A DNA stretch of 64,000 nt, from assembly GCF_001553115.1 (NCBI RefSeq), contig NZ_KQ960182.1, forward strand, positions 62,001-126,000, given 5' to 3'. The stretch comes from Aedoeadaptatus coxii. Lineage in GTDB: Bacteria > Bacillota > Clostridia > Tissierellales > Peptoniphilaceae. The notes under the pieces are model-generated. The model searched no databases. It was not told where the DNA came from and saw only the letters and a program-made list of their open reading frames with translations. The translations under genes and the position numbers were made by a program. Positions 26,013 to 35,373 of the stretch are shown here, in pieces. The stretch's first letter is position 1. Each line of letters starts with the position of its first letter.

Positions 26013-27255
26013 GATGCACTCCTAACTCGTGTAATAAAATGGAAGCTAAAATAAATTTAGAACTTCTATACTGGATAGCCTTACGATCTCCCTTAAAAAG
26101 TCGTTTGCCGCCGAGAATTTCTTCTCCTTCTTTTCGAATAGAATAAAAAACTGTGCCTACTTCGTGGTTCGTAGAGGGCTTGGGTCCTGCCTCCCCTGTT
26201 GTGGCAACGGTGTAAGTGGAGTTCGTCTTATGATACAGCCCTTCACTCATTTCCCTAGCCACTTCTTCCGACACTACGCTATAGGTTTCAATGGTTTCCG
26301 GGTTCACCTTTAAAAGCTTTTCTTTCGTTTCGTTACTGTAGGTAATAAAGCTTTCTTTTAAAATGTCGCTGGCACCGGCAACCCCTGTAATCATCGTCGC
26401 GAGCGTGCCACCGGTTACTGATTCGGCAAAGCTGATGGTCATCTTCTTTTCGCGCAAAAGATCGACGAGAGTTTCGAAAGAATCCCTTTCGCCATTGCCG
26501 TAAAGGTTATCTTTAAAAAGCTCTTTAACGCGATCCACAGCCATAGCGTGCTCCTTACCGATTTTTGGAACATCCTCAGGATTTTCCGCATGGGCGATTA
26601 ATTTAATTTCAACTTCTCCGGTTTTAGCAAAAGTATTGATCTCTACATTTTCCGTTTCGATCTTTTCCTTTCTTAAAATGGATTCGCAAAGAGATTCGCC
26701 GATATTAACGAGGAGAAGACTCGTAACAAAGTTTTCGCCTGCTACTTTTTCTAAGTAATTTTCGACGATATCGTCTGCCATGGGTTCGAATTCTCTCGGC
26801 GGACCGGGCATAAGGAAAAATTGCTTTCCTTCGTAATTCAGAAGACACCCCGGTGCCGTTCCCTTGGGATTATCGATAATAATGGCGCCTTTTGGAAATT
26901 CTGCCTGACGCTTATTATTTTCCGTAATCTTCTTCGAAAAACTCATGGAGACATTTACGATATGATTCCACGTCTCCTCGTCAAAAACGAGTTCCAACCC
27001 AAGAGCATGCGCCAAAGCTTGTTTAGTCATATCATCTTGAGTAGGCCCTAAACCGCCGCAGAGAAAGATAACGTCACTTCTTTTCATAGCAAGTTCAATG
27101 GCGTCTCGTATATCGTCGTAATTGTCCCGTACGGATTCGTGATAGCGTACCTCGTAGCCGAAATCCGTAAGCTTTCGAGAGAGGTATGGGCCATTTGTAT
27201 TAGTAATGGAACCGATGAGGATCTCCGTTCCGATGGTGATGATTTCTGAAATCAT
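25999..27255 (-). CDS. cinA: CinA-family protein (competence/damage-inducible, NMN amidase)
   Basis: 418 residues with two domains: an N-terminal molybdopterin-binding-like fold ([42 protein letters not shown]) and a C-terminal CinA domain ([26 protein letters not shown]). The latter removes ammonia from nicotinamide mononucleotide in NAD salvage. The pgsA-cinA-recA order is conserved in Firmicutes. Confidence 0.93.
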   Translation of the reverse strand: MISEIITIGTEILIGSITNTNGPYLSRKLTDFGYEVRYHESVRDNYDDIRDAIELAMKRSDVIFLCGGLGPTQDDMTKQALAHALGLELVFDEETWNHIVNVSMSFSKKITENNKRQAEFPKGAIIIDNPKGTAPGCLLNYEGKQFFLMPGPPREFEPMADDIVENYLEKVAGENFVTSLLLVNIGESLCESILRKEKIETENVEINTFAKTGEVEIKLIAHAENPEDVPKIGKEHAMAVDRVKELFKDNLYGNGERDSFETLVDLLREKKMTISFAESVTGGTLATMITGVAGASDILKESFITYSNETKEKLLKVNPETIETYSVVSEEVAREMSEGLYHKTNSTYTVATTGEAGPKPSTNHEVGTVFYSIRKEGEEILGGKRLFKGDRKAIQYRSSKFILASILLHELGVHHGRK

Positions 27256-27263
27256 AAAAACTC

Positions 27264-27797
27264 CTACATATTTTCCAAGTCGAGGACGGTTTTATTCTTA
27301 ATGAAATAGTCGATACCGCTAAGTACCGTTAAAATGACGGCAATATAGAAGATAAATACGCCGATTCCCTGAGGAATGGGTGGAGAAAATAATAAAGCGA
27401 TTAACGAAGCCAACTGTGTAATGGTCTTCAGTTTACCGAAGGGACTGGCGGCAATAGTAATATCTTCTGAAGCCGCAATAATACGGAATCCCGTAATAGC
27501 CAATTCTCTTGCTACGATCACGATGACTCCCCACGCGGGTATAATATTTTGCTCTACTAAAATAATGAACCCTGATATGGTGAGAACCTTATCTGCTAAC
27601 GGGTCTAAAAATTTACCGAATGTCGTGACGAGATTATACTTTCTCGCCAAATGGCCGTCGAGGAAGTCGGTAAACGAGGCGATAGTAAAGACGATGGCGC
27701 CTAAAATGGTTGTCGCTTGCGTACCTATCAGCATCAGTACTACAAAAATCGGCACCAATGCGAGTCGCAAAACCGTAAGTTTATTTGCTATGTTCAA
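27264..27797 (-). CDS. pgsA: CDP-diacylglycerol-glycerol-3-phosphate 3-phosphatidyltransferase
   Basis: Membrane enzyme that makes phosphatidylglycerol phosphate. The CDP-alcohol phosphotransferase signature DG(x2)AR(x8)G(x3)D(x3)D is complete in DGHLARKYNLVTTFGKFLDP followed by LAD. It has 177 residues and several membrane helices. It starts with TTG at 27797 and overlaps rimO by 17 bases. Confidence 0.94.
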   Translation of the reverse strand: MNIANKLTVLRLALVPIFVVLMLIGTQATTILGAIVFTIASFTDFLDGHLARKYNLVTTFGKFLDPLADKVLTISGFIILVEQNIIPAWGVIVIVARELAITGFRIIAASEDITIAASPFGKLKTITQLASLIALLFSPPIPQGIGVFIFYIAVILTVLSGIDYFIKNKTVLDLENM

Positions 27798-29106
27798 TGT
27801 AAATGCCTCCTAAATCGTAGGCCGATGCCTCCGTTATTTCCACGTATACGAATTCTCCGGGTTCTAATACTTTTTCTGATTGAACCGTAACGATACCGTC
27901 GATATCCGGCGCATCTAAATAGGATCTGCCGATATAGCCGCCATCCCCTTCTTCCGTAATGAGAACTTCTAAAGTCCTTCCAATATGCTTTTCCATAAGA
28001 TTTTCAGAGGATAGCATTTGGGCGGCCATAAAATTTTCCACGCGCTCACCTTTAATTTCATCGGCAATTTGGTCCTCCATATCAGCAGCCGGTGTGCCCT
28101 CTTCTTTTGAGTAAGCAAAGGCTCCGGCGCGATCAATCGGCGTATTCTCGATAAAGTCCATAACCTCTTGGAAGTCGTCGTCAGTTTCACCGGGAAAACC
28201 TAATAGAAATGTAGATCGAATGGCCATATGCGGAATTTGAAGTCGTAAACGCTCAATTAATTGTTCGATCGATTTTCGATCGGTTTTACGGTTCATTGCA
28301 CGTAACACATTGTTCGACGCATGCTGAATGGGAATATCGATATAAGGTAATACCTTAGGATTATCGCGCATTTCATCGATTAACGCATCGTCGAAATGAT
28401 CGGGATAAGCGTATAAAATGCGTACCCATTTTAATTCTTCGATGTCTCTTAACGCCTTTAACAGATCCACAAGGGCATAACGACCATAGAGATCGATACC
28501 ATAATCTGTCGTATTTTGGGCAATGAGAATAACTTCGCGCGTTCCTCGCGCCACCAGATTTTGGATTTCATCGATTATTGCTTCCATAGGTCGGCTAATA
28601 TTATTTCCCTTTAAATAAGGGATAATGCAGTAAGTGCAACGATTATTGCAGCCTTCTGAAATCTTTACATACTCCGTAATCGAGACCTCATCGCGCTTAA
28701 AGGATTCTATATAGTCCGTTTCGATGGAGTCGGTATAAACAGGCTTTTTATTCTCATAAGCCCCTTCGATAGCATCGTTAATCGATCGGATATGGCCGGG
28801 ACCTATAATACCGTCGGCTTCCGGAATAGATTCGAGAAGCTCGTCGGGATAGCGTTGAGCTAAACAGCCGGCCAAAAGAAGGGTTTCGAGCTTACCTTCT
28901 GTCTTTAGACGGGCGAGATCTAAAATGGTATCGATAGATTCTTCCTTTGCCGCGTCGATAAAACCGCAGGTGTTGACGACGATTACTTCTGCATCCGTTA
29001 CGGAATTTGTAAAGCGATATTTTTCCTCATCTAAAATTCCCCGCATTTGGTTTGAGTCGACGTCGTTTTTAGAACAACCTAATGTTACGATGGACACTTG
29101 CTTCAT
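27781..29106 (-). CDS. rimO: Ribosomal protein S12 methylthiotransferase
   Basis: Radical-SAM enzyme that methylthiolates an aspartate of ribosomal protein S12. The N-terminal cluster domain opens VTLGCSKNDVDS, the radical-SAM motif is EGCNNRCTYCIIPYLKG, and a C-terminal TRAM domain follows. The VTLGCSKN start separates RimO from MiaB, which is encoded at 8302. The length is 441 residues, and the start overlaps the ftsK stop by 4 bases. Confidence 0.94.
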   Translation of the reverse strand: MKQVSIVTLGCSKNDVDSNQMRGILDEEKYRFTNSVTDAEVIVVNTCGFIDAAKEESIDTILDLARLKTEGKLETLLLAGCLAQRYPDELLESIPEADGIIGPGHIRSINDAIEGAYENKKPVYTDSIETDYIESFKRDEVSITEYVKISEGCNNRCTYCIIPYLKGNNISRPMEAIIDEIQNLVARGTREVILIAQNTTDYGIDLYGRYALVDLLKALRDIEELKWVRILYAYPDHFDDALIDEMRDNPKVLPYIDIPIQHASNNVLRAMNRKTDRKSIEQLIERLRLQIPHMAIRSTFLLGFPGETDDDFQEVMDFIENTPIDRAGAFAYSKEEGTPAADMEDQIADEIKGERVENFMAAQMLSSENLMEKHIGRTLEVLITEEGDGGYIGRSYLDAPDIDGIVTVQSEKVLEPGEFVYVEITEASAYDLGGIYIEHSK

Positions 29107-31340
29107 ATATTCTCCTGATCTTCCTTCATGGCTTCTATCTGCTCTTTGGTCATAAGCAACTTCCTCGGTTTTGAACCTTCGTGGGGTCCAATAATCCCCA
29201 TTTCTTCGATTTGATCTACTATTCTGGCAGCGCGCGCGTATCCGACTTTTAATTTACGTTGCAAAAATGAAATAGAGGCCTGCTCTTGGTTTAAGACGAT
29301 ATCGATGGCGTCGTAAAGAAGAGGATCTTCGTCGGAAATAGCTTTTGTTACCTTCTTTTCCAATGTATCCATTGCTTCTTCGTCGTATTCGATTTCGCTA
29401 CCGTTCGATTTTACAAAGTTTAAGACCTGCTCAACTTCTTTGTCGGAAACGAAAGCGCCTTGAACGCGCTTCGGTTTGGAATAGCTCCCCGGATAAAACA
29501 GCATGTCACCTTTGCCGAGGAGTCGTTCCGCTCCGGACATATCTAAAATTGTTCTTGAATCGATAGATGATGATACGGAAAAGGCAATGCGCGACGGAAT
29601 GTTTGCCTTGATCGTCCCCGTAATAACATCGACTGAGGGACGTTGTGTCGCTAAAATAAGATGAATTCCGGCAGCACGTGCCATTTGGGCAAGTCGCGTT
29701 ATATAGTCTTCTACTTCTTTTGCAGCTACCATCATTAGATCGCTCAACTCGTCGACTACGATGACAATCTTCGGCATTTTTTCGCCGTCTTCCCCGCGAA
29801 TTTTTTCGTTATAACCGGAAATATCGCGAACGCCGTTTTCAGCAAAGGCTTTGTAACGTTTTTCCATTTCTTCTACTGCCCATGCCAAGGCGAAGGCTGC
29901 TTTCTTTGCATCTGTTACGACGGGGATTAAAAGATGAGGAATGCCATTGTAAATCCCAAGTTCGACGACCTTCGGGTCGATTAAAATGAGACGTACTTCT
30001 TCCGGCGGTGCTTTATATAAAATACCCATTAATATGGAATTGATACATACGGATTTACCCGATCCCGTGGCTCCGGCGATCAAAAGGTGTGGCATTTTGT
30101 CGATAGATGAAATAATCGTTTCACCGCTTACATCTTTTCCGAGGGAAAGCGGAACGGCGGAATCCAATTGCTTAAATGCCTTACTTTCGATAATCTCCCG
30201 TAAGCCGACGCTTTCTTTTTTAGCATTGGGAACCTCAATACCAATCGCACTTTTCCCCGGTATAGGTGCTTCGATACGAATGTCGGAACTTGCCAATGAT
30301 AAACTTAAATTATCGTGAAGCGAGACAATACGGCTGATTTTAACTCCGGGAGCAGGCTCCAGCTCATAAGATGTTATGGACGGTCCGCGATTAATGGCGG
30401 TAACATGGCAGTCTACATTAAAGTTATCCATTACTTCTTCAATAATAGCCGCATTTTTTCGAATATCTTCGTTGCTTCCCGCCCGCTTGCCTTCAATGGG
30501 ATGGAGTAGCGATATAGGCGGATAGTCATATTCTTTTGTGACATTTTCCGTTTGAATGGTTTTCGAAAAAGATTCTTTTTCCGTTTCATTCAAAGGTTCC
30601 ACACGCTTGGGCTTTTCTTCTCGCTCGGGAATATAATCGCGAATTTCTACAATAGGCTCTTTCTTATGATCGTCATTTTGGAAAGCGGTCACGCCTGAAA
30701 CGACAGGTTCTTTTTTTACAGATTTTCGTGCTTCCGTTGGTTTAGACTTTTTGACAGCAGGTCGCTCTTTTCTAGATTCTTTAAGGGCCGCACGAGAGTC
30801 GTCAATTTTATTTTTCAAACCCATCCGGAAGCGCTCCCTTTGTTCCTTTGTCGGTATTCGATAAAGGATAAAAAGAGTAATAAGGGCAAGTAATAGACGG
30901 CTGCCGAGTACACCTAAAAATCCTACGAGCAGGCGCGCAAAATGATTTCCGAAAAGACCTCCGTCTACGGGAAGACGGTGAAAATTCTCCACACGCTCTC
31001 CCCAAGTTAGGGGAAGTTGAGCAGGATTATAGGAATAAAGCATGCCACTTAAAAATAGTACGATCGATAAAATGAAGCACTTAACTTTAATACTAAGTGG
31101 CCATTCCGTGATAATACAAATGCCGATAATAAAAAGCAGAGCGCAAAAAAGAGGCGCCACAGAGCCAAATAGAAAGTAAATCGAACTGCTCGTCCACTCT
31201 CCGAAAAGGCCCATTTGGTCGCTATATAAACTAATAAGAGATAAAACGGCTAAAATAACGAGGAAACCGCCGATTAAATAAGGACGCTGTTCGTCGCCGT
31301 TGTTTTTTTTATTTTTCTTGGCTTTTCTTTTTTTAGGCAA
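29103..31340 (-). CDS. ftsK: DNA translocase FtsK/SpoIIIE
   Basis: Pumps chromosomal DNA through the closing septum. The N-terminus has a basic leader and four membrane helices (about residues 22-165), then a charged linker, then a motor with Walker A GATGSGKSVCINSI, Walker B IVIVVDELSDLM, and ATQRPSVDVITG. A winged-helix gamma domain (residues about 665-735) ends the protein. It has 745 residues and starts with TTG (31340), with AGGAG 6 bases upstream. It heads the unit containing recA. Confidence 0.94.
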   Translation of the reverse strand: MPKKRKAKKNKKNNGDEQRPYLIGGFLVILAVLSLISLYSDQMGLFGEWTSSSIYFLFGSVAPLFCALLFIIGICIITEWPLSIKVKCFILSIVLFLSGMLYSYNPAQLPLTWGERVENFHRLPVDGGLFGNHFARLLVGFLGVLGSRLLLALITLFILYRIPTKEQRERFRMGLKNKIDDSRAALKESRKERPAVKKSKPTEARKSVKKEPVVSGVTAFQNDDHKKEPIVEIRDYIPEREEKPKRVEPLNETEKESFSKTIQTENVTKEYDYPPISLLHPIEGKRAGSNEDIRKNAAIIEEVMDNFNVDCHVTAINRGPSITSYELEPAPGVKISRIVSLHDNLSLSLASSDIRIEAPIPGKSAIGIEVPNAKKESVGLREIIESKAFKQLDSAVPLSLGKDVSGETIISSIDKMPHLLIAGATGSGKSVCINSILMGILYKAPPEEVRLILIDPKVVELGIYNGIPHLLIPVVTDAKKAAFALAWAVEEMEKRYKAFAENGVRDISGYNEKIRGEDGEKMPKIVIVVDELSDLMMVAAKEVEDYITRLAQMARAAGIHLILATQRPSVDVITGTIKANIPSRIAFSVSSSIDSRTILDMSGAERLLGKGDMLFYPGSYSKPKRVQGAFVSDKEVEQVLNFVKSNGSEIEYDEEAMDTLEKKVTKAISDEDPLLYDAIDIVLNQEQASISFLQRKLKVGYARAARIVDQIEEMGIIGPHEGSKPRKLLMTKEQIEAMKEDQENI

Positions 31341-31356
31341 ATTAATCTCCTTTAAT

Positions 31357-31370
31357 CAAATATATGTTCG
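31357..31370. promoter_or_regulatory. LexA-like box at the ftsK start point
   Basis: Read on the minus strand it is CGAACATATATTTG, identical to the box in the lexA promoter except for the last base. It covers the predicted transcription start (about 31369), a place where a bound repressor would block initiation. Confidence 0.6.
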
Positions 31371-31375
31371 CCTCT

Positions 31376-31381
31376 ATTATA
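31376..31381 (-). promoter_or_regulatory. Extended -10 promoter of the ftsK-recA unit
   Basis: TATAAT on the minus strand with TGG directly upstream (TATGGTATAAT); only a weak -35 is present. Confidence 0.65.
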
Positions 31382-31406
31382 CCATAATTCCAAGATTCTG
31401 AAAGAA

Positions 31407-31850
31407 TTAGCGCACGCCCGTATGACCGAATCCTCCCTCTCCCCGATCAGTTTTAGAAAGATCACTCTGTTCCTCTACTTCTTCCCATTGAGCGGTTTCG
31501 TAGCGCATAAAGACGATTTGAGCAATGCGATCGCCGTCTTCAATAGTGACACTTTCTTTTGAAAGATTGACCAAAAGGACATTTAACTCTCCGCGATAAT
31601 CGCTGTCGATGGTGCCGATGCCGTTAACAGTCGTGATACCTTTTTTTAAGGAGAGTCCGCTTCTTGCGCGCACTTGACCCTCCACTCCTTCGGGAATTTC
31701 TAAGAATAAGCCTGTTGGTACCATGACGCGATCTAAAGGTTCGAGCGTCATCGGTTCTTTGAGATTTGCTTGAAGATCCATGCCGCAGGATCCTGCAGTT
31801 TTGTAGCTTGGAAGGGGATGATGGGACTGGTTAAAAACTTTTACTTTCAT
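31407..31850 (-). CDS. dut: dUTP diphosphatase (trimeric)
   Basis: Hydrolyses dUTP to dUMP, keeping uracil out of DNA. The five family motifs are visible: AGSCGMDLQA, RSGLSLKKG, GTIDSDYRGEL, GDRIAQIVF, and the C-terminal RGEGGFGHTG. The ATG at 31850 gives 147 residues and the family start MKVKVF; the frame runs open to 31970 but that part lies in the pnp terminator and 3' end. Confidence 0.95.
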   Translation of the reverse strand: MKVKVFNQSHHPLPSYKTAGSCGMDLQANLKEPMTLEPLDRVMVPTGLFLEIPEGVEGQVRARSGLSLKKGITTVNGIGTIDSDYRGELNVLLVNLSKESVTIEDGDRIAQIVFMRYETAQWEEVEEQSDLSKTDRGEGGFGHTGVR

Positions 31851-31864
31851 TATTCCTCCATATG

Positions 31865-31886
31865 AAAAAACCGCCGAAGCGGTTTT
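31865..31886 (-). terminator. Terminator between pnp and dut
   Basis: Stem AAAACCGC/GCGGTTTT around a four-base loop, with six T on the minus strand. Confidence 0.85.
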
Positions 31887-31890
31887 ATTC

Positions 31891-34008
31891 TTATTCTCTA
31901 TTGTCTTGTGGCTTATCTTCTTTATCTTTACGTTCGGGTTTTGGTAAAAGTGCTTTTCTCGAAAGACCAATTTTACCTCGTTCGAGATTGATTACTTTAA
32001 CCTTCACTTTATCGCCGACGCTTAATACATCGCCTACTTGACTAATGCGTTTATGGTCGATATTCGAGATGTGAAGAAGCCCTTCTCTTTGCCATAAGAT
32101 TTCTACGAAGGCGCCGAAGTCCACGATTTTTGTAACCGTACCTTCAAATACTTCCCCTACTTCGAGTTCGTGTACAATGTCTTCAATAATCTTTTTAGCA
32201 GCTAATGCCCCGTCATCGTTGGCAATAATAGAAATTCTTCCGTCGTCTTCAATTTCAATTTGAGCGCCGGTTTCTTCTGTAATTTTATGAATGACTTTCC
32301 CGCCGCTACCGATGACTTCACCGATCTTTTCGGGATCGATCATAAGGCCTGTAATGCGGGGAGCATAGGGTGAGAGATCTTCACGAGGTTCGGCAATGGT
32401 ACCGTGAATATGGTCTAATAATTCGATACGCGCATCTTTCGCCTGAGCTAAAGCGCGTTTTAAAATATCTCTGGAGACGCCGTCAATTTTAATATCCATT
32501 TGAAGAGCCGTGATTCCGTCTCTCGTGCCGGCAACTTTAAAGTCCATGTCGCCGTAGTGGTCTTCCAAGCCTTGAATATCCGTTAAGATAACGGGCTTGT
32601 CTCCATTGTCGATAAGGCCCATGGCAATACCCGCTACCGGATCATGAATGGGAACGCCTGCATCCATAAGGGCTAAAGTGGAGCCGCAAATGCTCGCTTG
32701 AGAAGAGGAACCGTTGGATTCCAGGATCTCATTGACGACGCGAATATAATAGGGGAATTCTTCTTCTGTGGGTAGAACGGGTATGAGGGCACGTTCGGCG
32801 AGATTACCGTGTCCGATTTCCCGACGTCCCGGGCTTCTCGGAGGACGTGTCTCTCCTACGGAGTAAGAGGGGAAATTATAGTGATGTACGTAGCGTTTCG
32901 TATATTCCGGATCGAGGCCATCGATGATTTGTCCCTCCGTAAGTGCGGCTAATGTTACGGATGTGAGCGCTTGGGTTTGACCGCGTGTGAACAGGGCACT
33001 GCCGTGCGCTCGCGGTAATAAACCGACTTCAGAGGATAAGGGACGGATTTGCGTAAAGGATCTGCCGTCACTCCGAACGCCTTCGACGAGAATTTGTTTC
33101 TTGAAAATTTTTTGAGTAAAAGATTCGAAAATTTCATTTACCTGAACGTCTCGGTAATCTTCCTCTTCTTCAAGATTCGCTACAAGTTCATCTTTAATAA
33201 GGCCGAGGGCATGACCTTGCTCCGTTTTATCGGCTATACGCAATGCTTCTTCGATTTTGCCGTAAACCATTCCGCTAATTTTTTCTTCATACGCTTTATC
33301 GATTTCAAGGCGTTCATAATCCATTTTTTCTCGCCCGACTTCAGAAACGATGTCTTCAATAAAGGAGACGATCTTTTTAATTTCATCATGAGCATACATA
33401 ATGGCGTTCAGGACGACATCTTCACTTAAAAGATTGACTTCAGCTTCTACCATCATAATAGCGCCTTTGGTTCCCGAAACTGCAAGGTTTAGATCCGAAT
33501 CCTTTTGATCGTCTACGGATGGATTTAAAATAAACTTATCGTCTTTCATACCGATGCGCACGGAACCAGTCGGTCCTTGAAAGGGAATATCTGAAATCGA
33601 CAAGGCGATGGAAGAACCGATCATAGCTAAGATATCCGTGGGATAATCGGGATCATAACTTAAGACGGTAGCCGTGACCTGTAAACTATGGTGAAAATCG
33701 TCCGGGAAAAGAGGACGAATGGGACGATCGATCAAGCGGCTCGTCAAAATGGCATTGGTACCCGGGCGGCCTTCACGTTTATTAAAACCGCCGGGAATTT
33801 TACCGGAGGCGTAGTATTTTTCCTCATAATCACAGCTAAGGGGAAGGAAGTCGGCTCCTTCCTTCGCTTTTGTGGAGGCGGTGGCCGTTACAAGCACCAC
33901 GCTATCGCCTTGTTTAATCCAGCAAGCGCCATTGGCCTGTTTTGCAACTTTTCCGATTTCAACGGTTAAAGGTACACCGTTTAATAATGTAGTAAACGAC
34001 TTTTCCAT
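31891..34008 (-). CDS. pnp: Polyribonucleotide nucleotidyltransferase (PNPase)
   Basis: Phosphate-dependent 3'-to-5' exoribonuclease. Two RNase PH-like cores (GACWIKQGDSVVLVTATAS and VGLLPRAHGSALFTRGQTQAL blocks) flank a helical domain; a KH domain (IGEVIGSGGKVIHKI) and an S1 domain (GEVFEGTVTKIVDFGAFVEI) close the protein. The 705 residues are normal. It follows rpsO, a widely conserved pairing, with a hairpin between. Confidence 0.96.
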   Translation of the reverse strand: MEKSFTTLLNGVPLTVEIGKVAKQANGACWIKQGDSVVLVTATASTKAKEGADFLPLSCDYEEKYYASGKIPGGFNKREGRPGTNAILTSRLIDRPIRPLFPDDFHHSLQVTATVLSYDPDYPTDILAMIGSSIALSISDIPFQGPTGSVRIGMKDDKFILNPSVDDQKDSDLNLAVSGTKGAIMMVEAEVNLLSEDVVLNAIMYAHDEIKKIVSFIEDIVSEVGREKMDYERLEIDKAYEEKISGMVYGKIEEALRIADKTEQGHALGLIKDELVANLEEEEDYRDVQVNEIFESFTQKIFKKQILVEGVRSDGRSFTQIRPLSSEVGLLPRAHGSALFTRGQTQALTSVTLAALTEGQIIDGLDPEYTKRYVHHYNFPSYSVGETRPPRSPGRREIGHGNLAERALIPVLPTEEEFPYYIRVVNEILESNGSSSQASICGSTLALMDAGVPIHDPVAGIAMGLIDNGDKPVILTDIQGLEDHYGDMDFKVAGTRDGITALQMDIKIDGVSRDILKRALAQAKDARIELLDHIHGTIAEPREDLSPYAPRITGLMIDPEKIGEVIGSGGKVIHKITEETGAQIEIEDDGRISIIANDDGALAAKKIIEDIVHELEVGEVFEGTVTKIVDFGAFVEILWQREGLLHISNIDHKRISQVGDVLSVGDKVKVKVINLERGKIGLSRKALLPKPERKDKEDKPQDNRE

Positions 34009-34031
34009 GTCACTCTCTTTCCTTATAAAGA

Positions 34032-34051
34032 AAGAGCGGTTGCCCGCTCTT
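34032..34051 (-). terminator. Hairpin between rpsO and pnp
   Basis: Perfect 8-bp stem AAGAGCGG/CCGCTCTT with a four-base loop; the T-rich tail is interrupted (TCTTTAT), so it may act as a partial terminator or an RNA-processing site. Confidence 0.65.
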
Positions 34052-34061
34052 CAGTAATTTC

Positions 34062-34328
34062 TTATCCTCTAATGCTAAGACGTTCGATTAACGTTCTGTA
34101 GCGTTCGACGTCTTTATTTTTCAAATAGCGAAGTAAGTTTCTTCTCTTACCTACCATTTTCAAAAGACCTCTACGAGAGTGGTGGTCTTTTTTATGTTCT
34201 TTCAAGTGTTCGTTTAACGTATTGATGGTGTGCGTTAAAATAGCAACTTGAACTTCCGGAGAACCTGTGTCTCCTTCTTCGCGTTGATATTCTTTAATGA
34301 TGGCTTGCTTTTGTTCTTTAGATAACAT
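34062..34328 (-). CDS. rpsO: 30S ribosomal protein S15
   Basis: 88-residue primary 16S-binding protein. Blocks [37 protein letters not shown] and LLRYLKNKD are characteristic. AGGAGG precedes the ATG. A structured leader lies upstream and may be an S15 autoregulatory site. Confidence 0.97.
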   Translation of the reverse strand: MLSKEQKQAIIKEYQREEGDTGSPEVQVAILTHTINTLNEHLKEHKKDHHSRRGLLKMVGKRRNLLRYLKNKDVERYRTLIERLSIRG

Positions 34329-34350
34329 AATTTCCTCCTAAAACTTTATT

Positions 34351-34387
34351 CGGTTTAACTAAGTAAGCGTCGAGGAACGCAAAACCG
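34351..34387 (-). promoter_or_regulatory. Structured rpsO leader (candidate S15 binding site)
   Basis: On the minus strand, an outer CGGTTT/AAACCG stem encloses an inner GCGT/ACGC hairpin, within a leader of about 75 bases. Autogenous control of rpsO by S15 is known in several bacteria; that this structure does it is inference. Confidence 0.4.
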
Positions 34388-34411
34388 AGCCAAACTAAAA
34401 TATTCTTTTAT

Positions 34412-34440
34412 ATTTTAACATGATCTAATGACTTTGTAAA
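34412..34440 (-). promoter_or_regulatory. Promoter of rpsO
   Basis: On the minus strand: -35 TTTACA (34440-34435), a 17-base spacer and -10 TAAAAT (34417-34412) with TG one base upstream. The -35 lies inside the end of ribF. Confidence 0.65.
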
Positions 34441-35366
34441 TTCATTCTCTGAATTTCTTGTCGCATATTATCGAGGTCTTCGTCCATTTTCACCTTTAAG
34501 TCTTCTACATTTTTAAACGTAATTTCAGGTCGAATAAATCTGAGAAGAGCCACTTCCATTTTTTTTCCGTAGAGGCTGTCCCCTTCGAAATCATAGAGAT
34601 AAGATTCGACCTTTATTTCATTTTCGTTGAAGGTGGGATTGGTTCCGATATTAGTAGCTGCGTAATAAGAGCGCCCCTCTACAGATACTTTCGCTAAATA
34701 AACACCGAATTTCGGCGTCACATAGTGTGTATTCAGAAGCAAATTGGCTGTAGGAATGCCGATTGTGCGACCTAACTGCTTCCCCTTTACAACGGTTCCT
34801 TCGATACTGAAAGGCCTGCCCAAAAGATGGTGAGCAAGTTCGGGCTCTCCGTCTTTTATCGCCCGGCGAATACGTGTGGAGGATATAACCTCCCCTTCAT
34901 AGGTGACCGCATCTTTTACAGCAAGTCGGATCTTTAGATCGGCACATAGTTCCTCTAATTCTCTAACAGTTCCCTTTGCTTTATAACCGAAGCGATAATC
35001 ATAACCTACGACAATGCCTTTAACCTTTAAGTGATCGGCTAAAAAACGATTTATAAATTCAGAAGGGCTCAAGTGCATGATCTGTTCATCAAAATTCATT
35101 TCATAAATGACATCGATCCCTGCTTTTTCGAAGATGTCGTATTTTTGCGTGCGAGACGTCAAAAGCTCCTGTGAGATACCTTCTGTAAGATTTTTAGTGT
35201 GATTTTTAAAAATCAAAACAGATGAAGGACAACCTAAGGATTTCGCCATGGCGACAACTTCATCTAACAAAGCACGATGACCGAGGTGAATTCCATCAAA
35301 ATTACCAAGGGCAATGGCCGTATTTTTGGAAATATTAGATTCTAAATCGACTTCTAAAAGCTCCAT
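34425..35366 (-). CDS. ribF: Bifunctional riboflavin kinase / FMN adenylyltransferase
   Basis: Converts riboflavin to FMN and FAD. The N-terminal nucleotidyltransferase has GNFDGIHLGH and the later SSTRIRRAI block; the C-terminal kinase has GRTIGIPTANL. The ATG at 35366 with GAGG upstream gives 313 residues and starts 7 bases after truB; the longer in-frame reading from 35417 would overlap truB and adds residues not found in the family. Confidence 0.94.
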   Translation of the reverse strand: MELLEVDLESNISKNTAIALGNFDGIHLGHRALLDEVVAMAKSLGCPSSVLIFKNHTKNLTEGISQELLTSRTQKYDIFEKAGIDVIYEMNFDEQIMHLSPSEFINRFLADHLKVKGIVVGYDYRFGYKAKGTVRELEELCADLKIRLAVKDAVTYEGEVISSTRIRRAIKDGEPELAHHLLGRPFSIEGTVVKGKQLGRTIGIPTANLLLNTHYVTPKFGVYLAKVSVEGRSYYAATNIGTNPTFNENEIKVESYLYDFEGDSLYGKKMEVALLRFIRPEITFKNVEDLKVKMDEDLDNMRQEIQRMNLQSH

Positions 35367-35373
35367 AAGCACC

